Program-made: the position numbers and the translations under genes
Shown here: positions 10,774-21,715 of the stretch, one piece after another
Position numbering within the stretch: position 1 is the stretch's first letter
Layout: each line of letters begins with the position of its first letter
The notes under the pieces: model-generated
The model's input: the letters and a program-made list of their open reading frames with translations, nothing else
Databases searched by the model: none
Told to the model about the DNA's origin: nothing
Assembly (NCBI GenBank): GCA_030068075.1
Contig: CM057829.1
Location: 83,257,132 to 83,321,131 of the forward strand
Reading direction: 5' to 3'
DNA from: Paguma larvata
Lineage: Eukaryota > Chordata > Mammalia > Carnivora > Viverridae
Length of the DNA stretch: 64,000 bases

Positions 10774-13245
10774 TACAAGCAAATATTTATGATAAAATTG
10801 ATGCAAAAATCCTGAACAAAATATTAGCAAACTCTATTTAATAATACATTAAAAAAAATCACTCACCATGATCAAGTGGTTTTAATTCCAGAGATGAAAG
10901 GGTAGTTCAATATTAGCAAATCAATCCACATAATACATTACATCACCAAGATAAAAGATAAAAACCATATAATTATTTCAATAGCTTTTGCAGAAAAGTG
11001 TTTGACAAAGTACAACATCCATTCATGATAAAAACTCTCAACAAAGTAGATTTAGAGGCATTATAACTTTACATAATGAAGACCATCTATGAAAAACCCA
11101 TAGCCATCATACTTAATGGTGAAAACTTTTCCTCTAAGATCAGGAACAAGACAAGGTTATCCACTCTCACCACTTTATTCAACATAATATTGGAAGACCT
11201 ACTTAGAGAAACTGAACAAGAAAAATAAATAAAAGGCATCTAAATTGGTATGGAGAAAGTAAAACATTAACTATTTGCAGATGACATGATACTATAATAT
11301 AGAAAACCCTGAAGACTCCGCCAAAAAATTGCTAGAACTGATAAATGAATTCAGTAGGGTCACAGGATACAAAATAAATATACAAAAATCTCTTGCATTT
11401 CTATACACTAATAATAAAGTGGCATAAAGAAAAATTAAGAAAACCATCCCATTTATAATCGCACCAAAAATAATAATACTTAGGATTAAACTTAACCAAG
11501 GAGGTGAAAGACTTGTACTCTGAAAACTGTACAACACTGATGAAAGAAACGAAAGTTGACACAAACAATTGAAAAATATTCCAAGCTTATGGATTGGGAA
11601 AAACAATACTGATAAAGTGTCCATACTATCCAAAGCAATCTATAGATTTAATGCAATCTCTCTCAATATACCAACAGCATCTTTCACATGCAATGTGAAA
11701 AAAAAGATGAACAAAATGAGAGGTATCACAATCCCAGATTTCAAGATCTACTACAAAGCTATAGTAATGAAAACAGTATGGTGTTGGCACAAAATAGACA
11801 CAAGCATCAATAAAACGGAATAGACAGCCCAGAAATGAAACTGCCCTTTTATAGTCAATTAATCTAAAACAAAGAAGGCAAGAATATTCAATGGGAAAAA
11901 GACCATTGAATGGTGTCTTCAACAATTTGTGTTGGGAAAACTGGACAGCTACATGCAAAAAAATGAAACTTGACCACTTTCTTACATCATAAGCAAAAAT
12001 AAAATCAAAATGGTCTAAGAACCTAAGTGTGAGACCTGAAACCATAAAAGTCCTAGAAGGAAGCATAAACAAGAATTTCTCTGCCATTGGCCATAGTAAT
12101 ATTTTTCTAGGTGTGTCTCCTTTGGCAAGAAAAATAAAAGCAAAATTAAACTATTGCAATTATTTCAAAATAAAAAAGATTTTGCACAGTAAAGGAAACC
12201 ATCAATAAAACAAAAAGACAGCCTGATGAATGGGAGAAGATATTTGCAAATATGTAACCAATAAGAGGTTAATATTCAAAATATGTAAATAATTTACACA
12301 ATTCAACACCATCACCTCCCAAATAATCCAATTGAACAATGGGCAGAGGCCATGAATAGATATTTTTCCAAAGCAGACCCACAGATGGCAAATAGACACA
12401 TAAAAAGATGCTCAACATCACTATCAGGGAAACACACATCAAAAACACAATGAAATGTCACCTCACATCTGTCAAAATGGCTAAAATCAAAAATACAAGA
12501 AATAACAAGTGTTGTTGAGGATGTAGAGAAAAATGAATTCCGGTACATTGTTGGTAGGAATGCAAGCTGCTGTAGCCACTGTGGGAAATAGTATGGAAGC
12601 TCCTCAAAATATTAAAAATAGAATTACCATATGATTCAGCATTTCTACTATTGAGGATTTACACAAGAAAAATGAAAATGCTAATTAGAAAAGATATGAG
12701 CACCTCCATGTTAAGCATTATTGCAATATCCAAGATACGTAAGCAGCCTAAGTGTCTGTTGATAGATAAACAGATAAAGAAAATATGAAAAGAAACAAAA
12801 AAAAAAGAAAAAAGATGTGCTGTGTATACTCACATACATACAAACAATGGAATGTTACTCATTCATAAAACAGGATGAAAACCTGCCATTTGCAACAACA
12901 TGGATGGACCTAGAGCATATGAGCTACATGAAATAAGCAGTCAGAGAAAAACAAATACCGTATGATTTCACATATATAAATTATTTAAGAAACAAATGAA
13001 AAACAAAAAAAAGGGAAAACAAAACAAAAAAATCATTACTCTTAAGTAGAGAGAACAAACTGGTGGTTACCAGAGAGGAGGTGGGGGGGTGGGTAGGTGA
13101 AACAGTTTGAAAGGGCTAAAAATACGTTTATTATGATAAGTACTGAGTAATGTATAGAATCGTTGAATCATTATATTGCATACCTGAAATAAATATAACA
13201 CTGTATGTTAATTACAGTTGTATAAAAAATGGTTTAACAAAAAAG

Positions 13246-13815
13246 GAAAGAAGGTGCTAAAGCAGGAATGCACCTGGCTTCTGAGGGAAAGAGTGAAAGC
13301 CACGGAGGCTGTACAGTAATAAAATAATGCAAGAAGTTGAAAGATAAGACTGGAGAGAAATGATCACATACCCATTAAAAAAAAAAAATCCTTTCTAGAG
13401 AAAGACTGAAAGGAGATGTGCAGACAGACCATAAAAGCAAGGAAACCACTTCGGCAACAATAGCAGTAATATATGCCAGAGTGATGTGAGTTGGCCTAGG
13501 ATGAAAGCAATGGAAAAACAATTAAGTATCAGATTTAGCATATTTTTAGAAGTAAATCTGACAGGATTTGGAGATGGATTGAATATAAGATGTAATGGTA
13601 GGAAGGAATAGAGATAAAGCCTAAATTTTGGCTTGAAAAGCAGTTAATAATATAATTTCAGGGCCTGCATAAGACTCGAGGAGTAGTGGACATAAATTCA
13701 GCATTCTGCTTTGGTCACAATATTTTACATGGCTCCTAGGTATTCCAATGGGGAAGCAAAACTGACAGATGGGTATACAAAACAAACTGGAGCCCAGCAA
13801 AGAGTTCTGAAGTAA
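13246..13815 (-). mobile_element. L2 LINE remnant, antisense
   Basis: Several conserved antisense L2 phrases appear in order: GCAGGAATGCACCTGGCTTC, then GGAAACCACTTCGGCAACAATAGCAGTAATATATGCC, then TGACAGGATTTGGAGATGGATTGAATAT, then ACAGATGGGTATACAAAACAAACTGGAGC. The order and direction match the L2 minus strand. Divergence is high, as expected for L2. Confidence 0.72.
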
Positions 13816-13891
13816 TATATTTGTATTAGGAACCTATTATAGGCCAGACACTGCTAATTAGTGGAAAGAAAATAGTGAGGAACATTATATG
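13816..13891 (-). mobile_element. Second short L2 3'-end remnant, antisense
   Basis: TTTGTATTAGGAACCTATTATAGGCCAGACACTGCTAATTAG resembles the reversed 3' end of L2 ('attgagcacctactatgtgccaggcactg'). It is short and diverged. Confidence 0.5.
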
Positions 13892-14056
13892 TGTGGTAGG
13901 CAAAATTCTAAAATGATCACCACTAACCCTGCCCCTAATGTGCATATCCTGTATAATCTCATCCTCTTGAGAATGGGTGTCACCTGTAAATATGATGAAT
14001 ATCACCCACACAGTTAGGTTACATGACACGATATGCTTTTAAAAAAAGGGATATTA
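13892..14056 (+). mobile_element. MLT1/MaLR-type LTR, left part (split by SINE and L1)
   Basis: Begins TGTGGTAGGCAAAATTCTAAAATGATC, followed by CCCTAATGTGCATATCCTGTATAATCTC and TGAATATCACCCACACAGTTAGGTTACATGACA. This is the plus-strand order of an MLT1-type LTR. The remainder of the same LTR resumes at about 20782. The two parts join at a repeated AAAAAAAGGGA(T)ATTA segment. Confidence 0.68.
14041..14056. repeat. Target site duplication, left copy (AAAAAAAGGGATATTA)
   Basis: Near-identical to AAAAAAAGGGAGATTA at 20782-20797. It flanks the SINE plus L1 insertion complex within the MLT1-type LTR. About fifteen A/T-rich bases lie between this copy and the SINE head. Confidence 0.6.
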
Positions 14057-14071
14057 AAATTTTTTTAAAAA

Positions 14072-14252
14072 GGCAACTGGGTGACTCGTAAGTTGAGCAT
14101 CTGACTCTTGAGTCTGGCCCAGTTCATAACCTCACAATTTGTGAGATTGAGCCCCCAGTCAGGCTATGTGCTTGGAATTCTCTCTCCCTCTCTCTCTGCC
14201 CCTCTCTGGCTTGCACTCTCTCTCACACTCTCTCAAAATAAATAAATAAACA
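14072..14252 (+). mobile_element. Carnivore tRNA-Lys SINE
   Basis: Diverged head GGCAACTGGGTGACTCGTAAG, A-box and B-box region (TTTGTGAGATTGAGCCCC), CT-rich body (TCTCTCCCTCTCTCTCTGCC) and AAATAAATAAATAAA tail. The L1 5'UTR starts directly after the tail, which suggests that the L1 inserted into this SINE's A-rich tail. Confidence 0.9.
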
Positions 14253-14261
14253 GGTAGGAGT

Positions 14262-15240
14262 CAATATGGTAGAGAAGTAGGGGGAATCGAAGTTCCCTCA
14301 TCCTCAAATACAGCATTACTGAGGCCAGAAGACTTGTTAATCCAGGAACCCGGGCTACGGTGTGACAGAAACATCTCCAGGGGCCCACGGGGGCAACTTT
14401 GGTGGGCTAAATTGTGGGCCAGAAGAGATAAAATGGGCATGTAGACATGGAGGGGAGGGATCCCTTTCTGTGGAGAGACAAAAGGAATAGAAAGAGAGGC
14501 TGTGAAAGTGAAGGATTGTATGTGGACAAGAGAAAAACCATGGACCTGGGAATGGAAAAAACAGAGAAAGGACCAATTTCTAACTCATTCCAGGATTGTG
14601 GGGCTTTCTCCGGATGGGGCCTGCCGTGCTCTTCATGGGCATGGAGAGGAGGGGAGCCAGTCCCGGGCTCAGTAGTGAGCTCAGAGGCACAGTCGGAGAG
14701 AGCAGTCACCTTCCTTGGGCGCCCTGGGAAGAAGGCACATACCCACTCAAGGAGAAAAGACCCTACAGGTGCCCGCCAGCCAGAGCCCTTGGTCAGCGGA
14801 CTGGGTGGCGTTGCACTGCCCCGGAACAAGGAGATATAGAGCAGGATCCTTTAAAACATCAAGGTTTGAATCCTAGCTGAGTGCCAGGGAGGCACAGGAG
14901 ACTATGGAGAAGAACAAACTGGCCCACTCACACCTGCCCGGCACTGTGAGGAAGGCCTAAACATAGTGGTTTGGGTCACCTGGTCCCGGAAGAAGACACT
15001 GGTGTGTCGCCATTTTTCTCCCCATCGCCAACAAGGTGGGGCTTCAGGGAAAAGACAATGGGACCACAGTGGAGGTAGGCCCCGCCTACACCAAACCACG
15101 CCCCTCCTTGCCTGGTAACATCATATCTACAAGAGCAAGATTGAAACTGACCAGACAAGGTAACCCCTCCTCCAGACCAGCACAGCCATCAGTTCCAAGG
15201 CACCGCCAGATATCAGTCCAGTGGTTTTGTATTTTCTGAT
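14262..15240 (+). promoter_or_regulatory. L1 5'UTR, GC-rich promoter region
   Basis: The element starts near AGTCAATATGGTAGAGAAGTAGG, followed by about 1 kb that is clearly richer in G+C than the surrounding 64 kb. It contains CpG-bearing pieces such as GGGCGCCCTGGG and CACCAAACCACGCCCC. L1 5'UTRs hold an internal RNA polymerase II promoter and are usually silenced by methylation. Whether this one is active is not visible in the sequence. Open frames here on both strands reflect low stop density in GC-rich DNA, and are not genes. Confidence 0.65.
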
Positions 15241-15836
15241 TGGATTCTTCATCAATTCTTATTTTATGTATGTATACATAAACATAAATATATATATATG
15301 TATATATTTTTTCCTTCCTTTTCTTCCTCTTATTTCTTCCCTTATCTATTATGGTTATTCTGGTTGTTGGTTTGTTTAAGCAAATATTTTTAATCTAGTC
15401 TTTTAACAGCTCTTCTGTATCTCCTTATTCTTTATTTTCCTCTCTCTCTCCCTGGATTAAGCAATATAGTTTCTCTTATTCTCTGCTTGGTCAATTTTTC
15501 TTTTCTTTTCTTTTTCCCTGCCCTTATCATTCTCTCTTTGTATGGGAGAAGGCTTTTTCCCGACCTCCCCTCCCCTCCCCTTTTTAAAAATTTTTCCAAG
15601 GTTACTTCAATGAACAAATCAAAGCACACCTGGTGGGAGGTCCAAACCACCAATATGAGTAGGGAGATAAAGCAACCAGAGTCACAACAACATAGAGCAT
15701 ACAACACACTCCAAAAACACCTCCTGAAAGGCCAGGACCAGGACAGTGTATGACCCCTTTTTAATATACTAGTGCTCGCTGCTGCAGGACACAAAACAGG
15801 CTATTAAGACACATATGGGGCAGAAAATTAGTCAAA

Positions 15837-16690
15837 ATGAGAAAGCAGAAGAATTATTCTTAAAAGAAATTCCAAGAAGAAAAGACAGCTAGAGAATTGC
15901 TCAAAACAGATATAAACAATGTATCTGAGCTAGAATTTAGAAAAATAGTCATAAGATTAACAGCTGGGCTTGAAAAAAGCATAGAAGACAGTAGAGAATC
16001 CATTGTTGCAGAGATCAATGAACTAAGAAATAGTCACAATGAATTAAGAAATGCCGTAAATGAGGTGCAAAATAAACTAAATGCAGCGACAGCAAGGATG
16101 GAGGAAGCACAGAGGAGAATAAGTGAAATAGAAGATAAAATTATGGAAAACGATAAAGCTAAGAAAAAGAGATAAGAAAATACTAGACCGCAAGAGGAGA
16201 ATTAGAGAACTAAGTGATTTGATGAAATGTAATAATATCTGGATCATAGGAGATCCAGAAGAAGAAGAGAGAGAAAGGGGCAGAATGTTTACTTGAACAA
16301 ATTATAGCTGAAAATCTCCCTAATCTGGAGAAGGAAGCAGAAATCCAAATCCAGGAGGCACAGAAAACTCCCTTCAGATTTAACAAGAATAATTCTTCTC
16401 TATGGCATATCATAGTGAAACTGGAAAAATACAAACATAGAGAATTCTGAAAGCAGCTAGGGACAAATGGGCCTTAACTTACAAGGGTAAATGCATAAGG
16501 ATAGTAGTAGATGTGTCCACTGAAACCTGGGAGGCCAAAAGGAGTGACAGGAAATATTCAATGTGCTGAATAGGAAAATTATGCAGCCAAGAATCCTGTA
16601 TGCAGCAAGGCTGTCCTTCAGAATAGAAGGAGAGATAAAGGCTTTCCCCGACAAACAAAAACTGTAGGAGTTCATTACCACTAAATCAAC
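15837..16690 (+). pseudogene. L1 ORF1, disrupted
   Basis: Open from 15897 to 16175 (92 codons). It starts with the coiled-coil part, rich in E, N and R (E-L-E-F-R-K-I-V-I-R-L-T and later I-E-D-K-I-M-E-N-D-K-A-K-K-K-R), and then reaches a stop. The remaining ORF1, including the RNA-recognition domain, continues out of frame to about 16690 (CCTAATCTGGAGAAGGAAGC, then GACTCTGTGAGTGGAACACTG). ORF1p would be the L1 RNA-binding chaperone. The copy is non-functional. Confidence 0.82.
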
Positions 16691-16788
16691 CCTGCAAGAT
16701 ATCCTAAGGGGGACTCTGTGAGTGGAACACTGCAAAGACTGCAGAGGACCAAAGACATCACCACAAGCAGGAACTTACATACAACACT

Positions 16789-17490
16789 ATGACACTAAAT
16801 CCAAATCTTTCACTAATAACTCTGAATGTAAATGGACTAAATGCCCCAATCAAAAGACATAGAGTATCAGAGTGGATAGAAAAAAAACAAGATCCATCTA
16901 TATGCTGCCTACAAGAGACTCATTTTAGACCTGAGGACACCTTCAGATTGAAAATAAGGGGATGGAGAACCATCTATCATGCTACTGGAAGTCAAAAGAA
17001 TGCTGGAGTAGCCATATTTATATCAGACAAAATAGATTTTAAACTAAAGGCTGGAACAAGAGATGAAGAAGGGCATTAAATCATAATTATGGAGGTCTAT
17101 ATACATCAAGAAGAGCTAACAATTGGAAATATTTATTCCTCCAACTTGAAAGCACCCAAATATATAAATATATTAATCACGAACATAAGCAATATAATTG
17201 ATAAGAATACAGTAACTGCAGGGGACTATAGTACCCCACTTACACCAGTGGACAGATCATGTAGGGAAAAAATGGATACAGAAACAATGACCTTGATTGA
17301 TACACTGGATCAGATGGACTTGAGATATATATTCAGAACTTTTCATCCCAAAACAGCAGAATACACATTCTTCTTGAGTGCACATGGAATATTCTCCAAA
17401 ACACATCACATAGTGGGTCACAAAACAGCCCTCAATAAATATAAAAAATTTAGATCATGCCATGCATTTTTTCAGACCATAATGCTATGA
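16789..17490 (+). pseudogene. L1 ORF2 endonuclease domain, disrupted
   Basis: Starts ATGACACTAAATCC. The first 96 codons keep two endonuclease landmarks: the N-V-N-G-L-N-A asparagine motif (about residue 18) and C-L-Q-E-T-H with the catalytic glutamate (about residue 43). A stop at 17077-17079 separates this from the next open piece (17089-17490), which reads A-G-D-Y-S-T-P-L-T, a changed form of the GDFNTPLT motif. It then reads K-T-H-H-I-V-G-H-K, where the usual aspartate of R-I-D-H is lost. The final S-D-H-N motif near 17470 is in another frame. The nicking activity is therefore dead. Confidence 0.88.
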
Positions 17491-20490
17491 AGCTTGAAAT
17501 CAACCACAAGAAAAAAAATTGGAAAGCCTCAAAATGCATGGAGGTTAAAAAACATCCTACTAAAGAAGGAATGCTCCAACCAGGAAATTAAAGAAGTTAA
17601 AAATTATATGGAAGAAAATGAAAATGAAACACGACAGTCCAAACCCTTTGGGATGCAACAAAGGCAGTCCTAAGAGGAAAATACATTGCAATCCAGCCCT
17701 ACCTCAAGAAAAAAGAAAAATCCCAAATACAAAACCTAACCACACACCTAGAGGAACTAGAAGCAGAACAGCAAAGAAAGCCCAAAGTCAACAGAAGAAG
17801 AAAAATAATAAAAACCATAGTAGAAATAAACAATATAGAATCCAAAAAACAGTAGAATAGATTCATGAATCTAAAAGCTGTTTTTTTGAAAAAATAAACA
17901 AAATTGAGAAAACCCTAGCCAGACTTCTTAAAAAGAAAAGAGAGAGGACCCAAATAGATAAAGCCACGAAAGAAAGAGGAGAGATCACAACCAACGCCAC
18001 AGAAATAAAAACAATTATCAGAGAATAGTATGAAAAAGTATATGCCAACAAACTGGACAACCTGGAAAAAAATGGACAAATTCCTAGACACCCACACACT
18101 ACCAAAACTCAAGCGGGAAAAAACAGAAAACTTGAATAGACTCATAACTAGCAAATATATTGAATCAGTTATCAAAAATCTCAACAAATAGAATCCTTGG
18201 CCAGATGGTTTCCCAAGAGAATTCTACCAGACATTTAAAACAGAGTTAATACCTATTCTTCTCAAGCTGTTCCAAAAAATAGAAATGGAAGGAAAGATTT
18301 AGAACTCATTTCATGAAGCAAGCATTACCATGATTCCCAAACCAGACAGAGACCTCACTACAAAGTGGAATTACAGGCCAATATCCCTGATGAACATGGA
18401 TGCAAAAATTCTCAACAAGTTACTAGCAAATGGAATTCAACAGAATATTAAAAGAATTACTATTTTCAATTGGGATTCATTTCTGGGCTGCTGGGCTGGT
18501 TCAATATTCACATTACATTAACAGAAGAAAAGGTATGAACCATATGATCCTGTCAATAGATGCAGAAAAAGCATTTGACAAAGTACAGCATGCTTTCTTA
18601 ATAAAAACCCTCAAGAATGTTGGGATAGAAGGAACATCCCTTAACATCACAGAAGCCATATGACAGGGATGGCCATTCGCACCTTATTGTTTAACATAGT
18701 GTTGGAAGTCCTAGCCTCATCATTCAGACAATAATATGAAATAAAAGGCATCCAAATTGGCAAAGAAGAAGTCAAACATTCACTTTTCACAAATGACAGA
18801 TACTCTACATGGAAAATACAAAAGACTCCACCTAAAAGCTGCTAGAACTGATACATGAATTTAGCAAAGTCGCAGGTTACGAATCAATATACATAAATCA
18901 GTAGCATTTCTAAACACCAATAATGAAGCAACAAAAAGAGAAATCAAGAAATCGATTCCATTTACAATTGTAACAAGAACCATAAAATACCTATGAATAA
19001 ACCTAACCAAAGAGGTAAAAGATCTGAATGCTGAAAACTATAGAAAACTTATGAAAGAAATTGAATAAGACACAAAGAAATGGAAAAACTTTCCATGCTT
19101 ATGGATTGGAAGAACAAATATTGTTAAAATGTTAATACTACCCAAAGCAATCTACACATTCAATGAAATCCCAATTGTACCCTCATTCTTCTCAAACCTA
19201 GAACAAACAATTCCAAAATTTATCGAACCACAAAAGACCCCGAATAGCCAAAGTAATGTCGAAAAAGAAAACAAAAGCAGAAGGCATCACAATCTCGGAC
19301 TTCAGCCTCTACTACGAAGCTGTAATCATCAAGACACTATGTATGGTACTGGCACAAAAACGGACACACAGATCAATCGAATAGAAAAGAGAACCCAGAT
19401 TTGGATCCACAAACATATGACCAAATAATATTTGACAAAGCAGGAAAGAGTATCCAATAGAATAAAGACAGTCTCTTTAACAAATGGTGCTGGGAAAAGT
19501 GAACAGCAACATACAAAGGAATGAAACTGGACCGCTTTCTTACACCGTACACAAAAGTAAACTCAAAATGGATGAAAGACCTAAATGTGAGAAAGGAAAG
19601 GAAACCATCAAAATCCTAGAGGAGAAAACTGTCAACAATGTCTTTGACCTCAGCTGCAGCATTTTTTTGCTTGACATGTCTCTGAAGGCAAGCGAATTAA
19701 AGCGAAAATGAACTATTGGGATGTCATCAAGATAAAAAGCTTCTGCACTGCAAAACTAAAAGGCAACCGATGGAATGGGAGAAGATTATTTGCCAATGAC
19801 ATATCAGATAAAGGGTTAGTATCCAAAATCTATAAAGAAATGATCAAATTCAACACCTGAAAAACAAATAATCCAGTGAAGAAATGGGCTGAAGACATGA
19901 ACACACACTTTTCCAAAGATGACATCTAGATGGCAAAGGGACACATGAAAAGATGCTCAATGTCGCTCATCATCAGGGAAAAACAAATCAAAACCACACT
20001 GAGATACCACCTCACATCGGTCAGAGTGCCTAAAATTAACAATTCAGGAAACAACAGGTGTTGGCGAGGATGTGAAGAAATGGGAACCCTCCTGCACTGT
20101 TGGTAGGAATGCAAACTGGTGCAGTTGCTCTGGAAAACAATGTGGAGATTCCTCAAAAAATTAAAAACAGAATTACCCTACAATCCAGCAATAGCACTAC
20201 TAGGAATCTATCCAAAGGATAGAGGAGTGCTGATTCATAGGGGATGTGTACCCCAATGTGCTTTCAACAGTAGCCACATTAAGGAAAGAACCCAAATGTT
20301 CATCAACTGATAAATGTATAAAGAAGATGTGGGTTATATATATAAGGGAATACTACTTGGCAATGAGAAATAATAATAAAATCTTGCTATTTGTAACAAT
20401 GTGGATGAAACTAGGGGATATTATCTAAGTGAGATAAGTCAGCGAGAGAAAGACAGATGCCATGTTTTCACTCATATGTGGAACTTGAAA
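17491..20490 (+). pseudogene. L1 ORF2 reverse transcriptase and C-terminal region, disrupted
   Basis: Short open pieces continue the ORF2 order: 18330-18521 (I-P-K-P-x-R-D-x-T and N-Y-R-P-I-S-L-M-N, reverse transcriptase palm start), 18430-18663 ([12 protein letters not shown]), 19484-19711 and 20119-20310 (C-terminus). The FADD catalytic block near 18780-18800 reads CTTTTCACAAATGACAG, so the first alanine-aspartate is altered, and the frame breaks next to it. No active enzyme is possible. Confidence 0.85.
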
Positions 20491-20781
20491 ACTTAACAGA
20501 AGACCATAGGGGAAGGGGAAAAAAATAGTCTCAAACAGAGAGGGAGGGAGACAAACCATAAGAGACTTAAATACAGAGAGCAAACTGAGGGTTAATGGTG
20601 GGGTGGGAGAGGAGAAAATGTGTGATGGGCTTTGAGGAGGGCATTTGTTGGGATGAACACTGGGTGTTGTATGTAAGTGATGAATCACGGGAATCTACCC
20701 CCGAAGCCAAGAGCACACTGTATACACTGTATGTTAGCCAATGTGACAATAAATTATATAAACAAACAAATAAACAAACAT

Positions 20782-20875
20782 AAAAAAAGGGAGATTATTC
20801 TAGGTGATCCCAATCTAATCAGAGGGGTCCTAAAAGTGACTGGACCTATTCCTGAAGGAAGAGGACATGTAAATT
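20782..20875 (+). mobile_element. MLT1/MaLR-type LTR, right part
   Basis: AAAAAAAGGGAGATTATTCTAGGTGATCCCAATCTAATCAGAGGGGTCC continues the LTR interrupted at 14056. The first 16 bases (20782-20797) are the right copy of the target duplication. LTR similarity fades by about 20875, so the 3' end is missing. Confidence 0.62.
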
Positions 20876-21542
20876 CAATCAGCATGATAAAGAATGAATC
20901 TCTTTGTCTTTTGTTTGTAGTCAAGACAAAGTAATTTGTATCTGGCCATAAGAGTAGACAAAATATATAAAGAACAGGTAATGCATTCTGAATAACAAAA
21001 ATAGGCGGGAATCTGGAGAGAAGGGCATTGGGTGAGAGCTACAACAATCACAGGTTTCCATTTGCAAGCACTTCACAGATCATTGTGTATTGGGAAATGG
21101 TGCCTAAATGGAGAACAGTCTTTTCTGGACTGAAGAGGAAGCGATAAGTTTCAGAAGACTGTAATGATGGAATTTCCAGGGAAGGACATTAAGACAGAAA
21201 GAAGATTTATGGTTCAGTTGAAATAGGCCAGAAACCTATGTGGAGAATCTCTAACTCCTTGGCCAAAGGTGGGGCCCTGAGCTTGTACAGCAGAACTCTG
21301 TAAAGCCTCACAAGGAGGGACTACTGGGGAACAAAGAGATGAACAGAGATTTCAGAGTCTGCCTGGTATAGGAGTTGAGAGCACTCACTGAACATCTCAT
21401 TCAGTTGAGACCAGAGAGGCAGCGAGACCTTAGGATTGACCCGGTTTTAGGGGCCATGACCCACAACTGAAGAAAAACCAAAATGAAAAAAGTTTTGGAA
21501 AGTTTCTTTGGGAGATTAGAGCATTCAAAAGTGCCATGCATA
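20876..21542. other. Unassigned sequence
   Basis: No family recognised. The block at about 21000-21470 is somewhat richer in G+C than its surroundings but carries no long frame. Confidence 0.4.
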
Positions 21543-21715
21543 GGGACCACCTGAGTGGCTCAGTTGGTTAATCATCCAGTTCGTGGTGTCAGCTCAGGTC
21601 ATGATCTCACTGTTCATGAGGTCAGGCTTTGCTCTGACAGTGCAGAGCCTGCTTGGGATTGTCTCTGCCTCTCCCCTGCTCTCTCTCAAAAATAAATAAA
21701 TAAACACTTAAAAAT
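21543..21715 (+). mobile_element. Carnivore tRNA-Lys SINE
   Basis: GGGACCACCTGAGTGGCTCAG head, GCTCAGGTCATGATCTCAC, a shortened middle without the TGTGCTGACAGC block, and an AAAAATAAATAAATAAAC tail. The shortened middle marks it as a diverged or deletion-bearing copy. Confidence 0.92.

Larger units (their letters stand above)
9060..12960 (+). pseudogene. L1 ORF2 remnant (endonuclease, reverse transcriptase, C-terminus)
   Basis: Open pieces at 9231-9419, 9815-10066, 10159-10506 and 11569-11823 carry successive parts of ORF2. The endonuclease start near 9080 has lost the NVNGLNA reading (AATGTAACAAATTAAATG). The reverse transcriptase motif near 11275-11300 reads F-A-D-D-M-I-L but is followed at once by a stop. 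Two GA-rich microsatellites have expanded inside the coding region. The element is long inactive. Confidence 0.82.
7450..13245 (+). mobile_element. Older, nearly full-length L1 LINE
   Basis: An ordered L1 is present: a 5'UTR-like part (about 7450-7765, with GGAAACACTCCTGAGGTGCCAG and CTTCATAAGGCCCCTACTTTCAAGA), ORF1-like sequence (7767-8640), ORF2-like sequence (about 9060-12960), and a 3'UTR. The element ends near 13245 after a CCTGAAATAAATATAACACTG-like block. It is in the same orientation as the L1s on both sides. Stops, frameshifts and several GA/CA microsatellites show that it is dead and older than the L1 at 14.27 kb. The exact 5' boundary is uncertain by about 100 bases. Confidence 0.88.
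14253..20781 (+). mobile_element. Nearly full-length felid-type L1 LINE
   Basis: All L1 parts are present in order: a GC-rich 5'UTR (about 14260-15830), ORF1 (about 15837-16690), an inter-ORF spacer, ORF2 (16789-20490), and a 3'UTR ending in an A-rich AAACAAATAAACAAACAT tail. The length of about 6.5 kb is normal for a full-length L1. It is younger than its 7.45-kb neighbour because large open pieces remain, but it has stops and frameshifts in both ORFs and cannot transpose. The left boundary is taken where the SINE tail ends. Confidence 0.92.

Noticed and set aside
14355..15239. Several overlapping open frames of 60-140 codons on both strands
   Set aside because: They lie in the GC-rich L1 5'UTR where stops are rare. 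They overlap each other on both strands and show no domain; this is an L1 promoter region.
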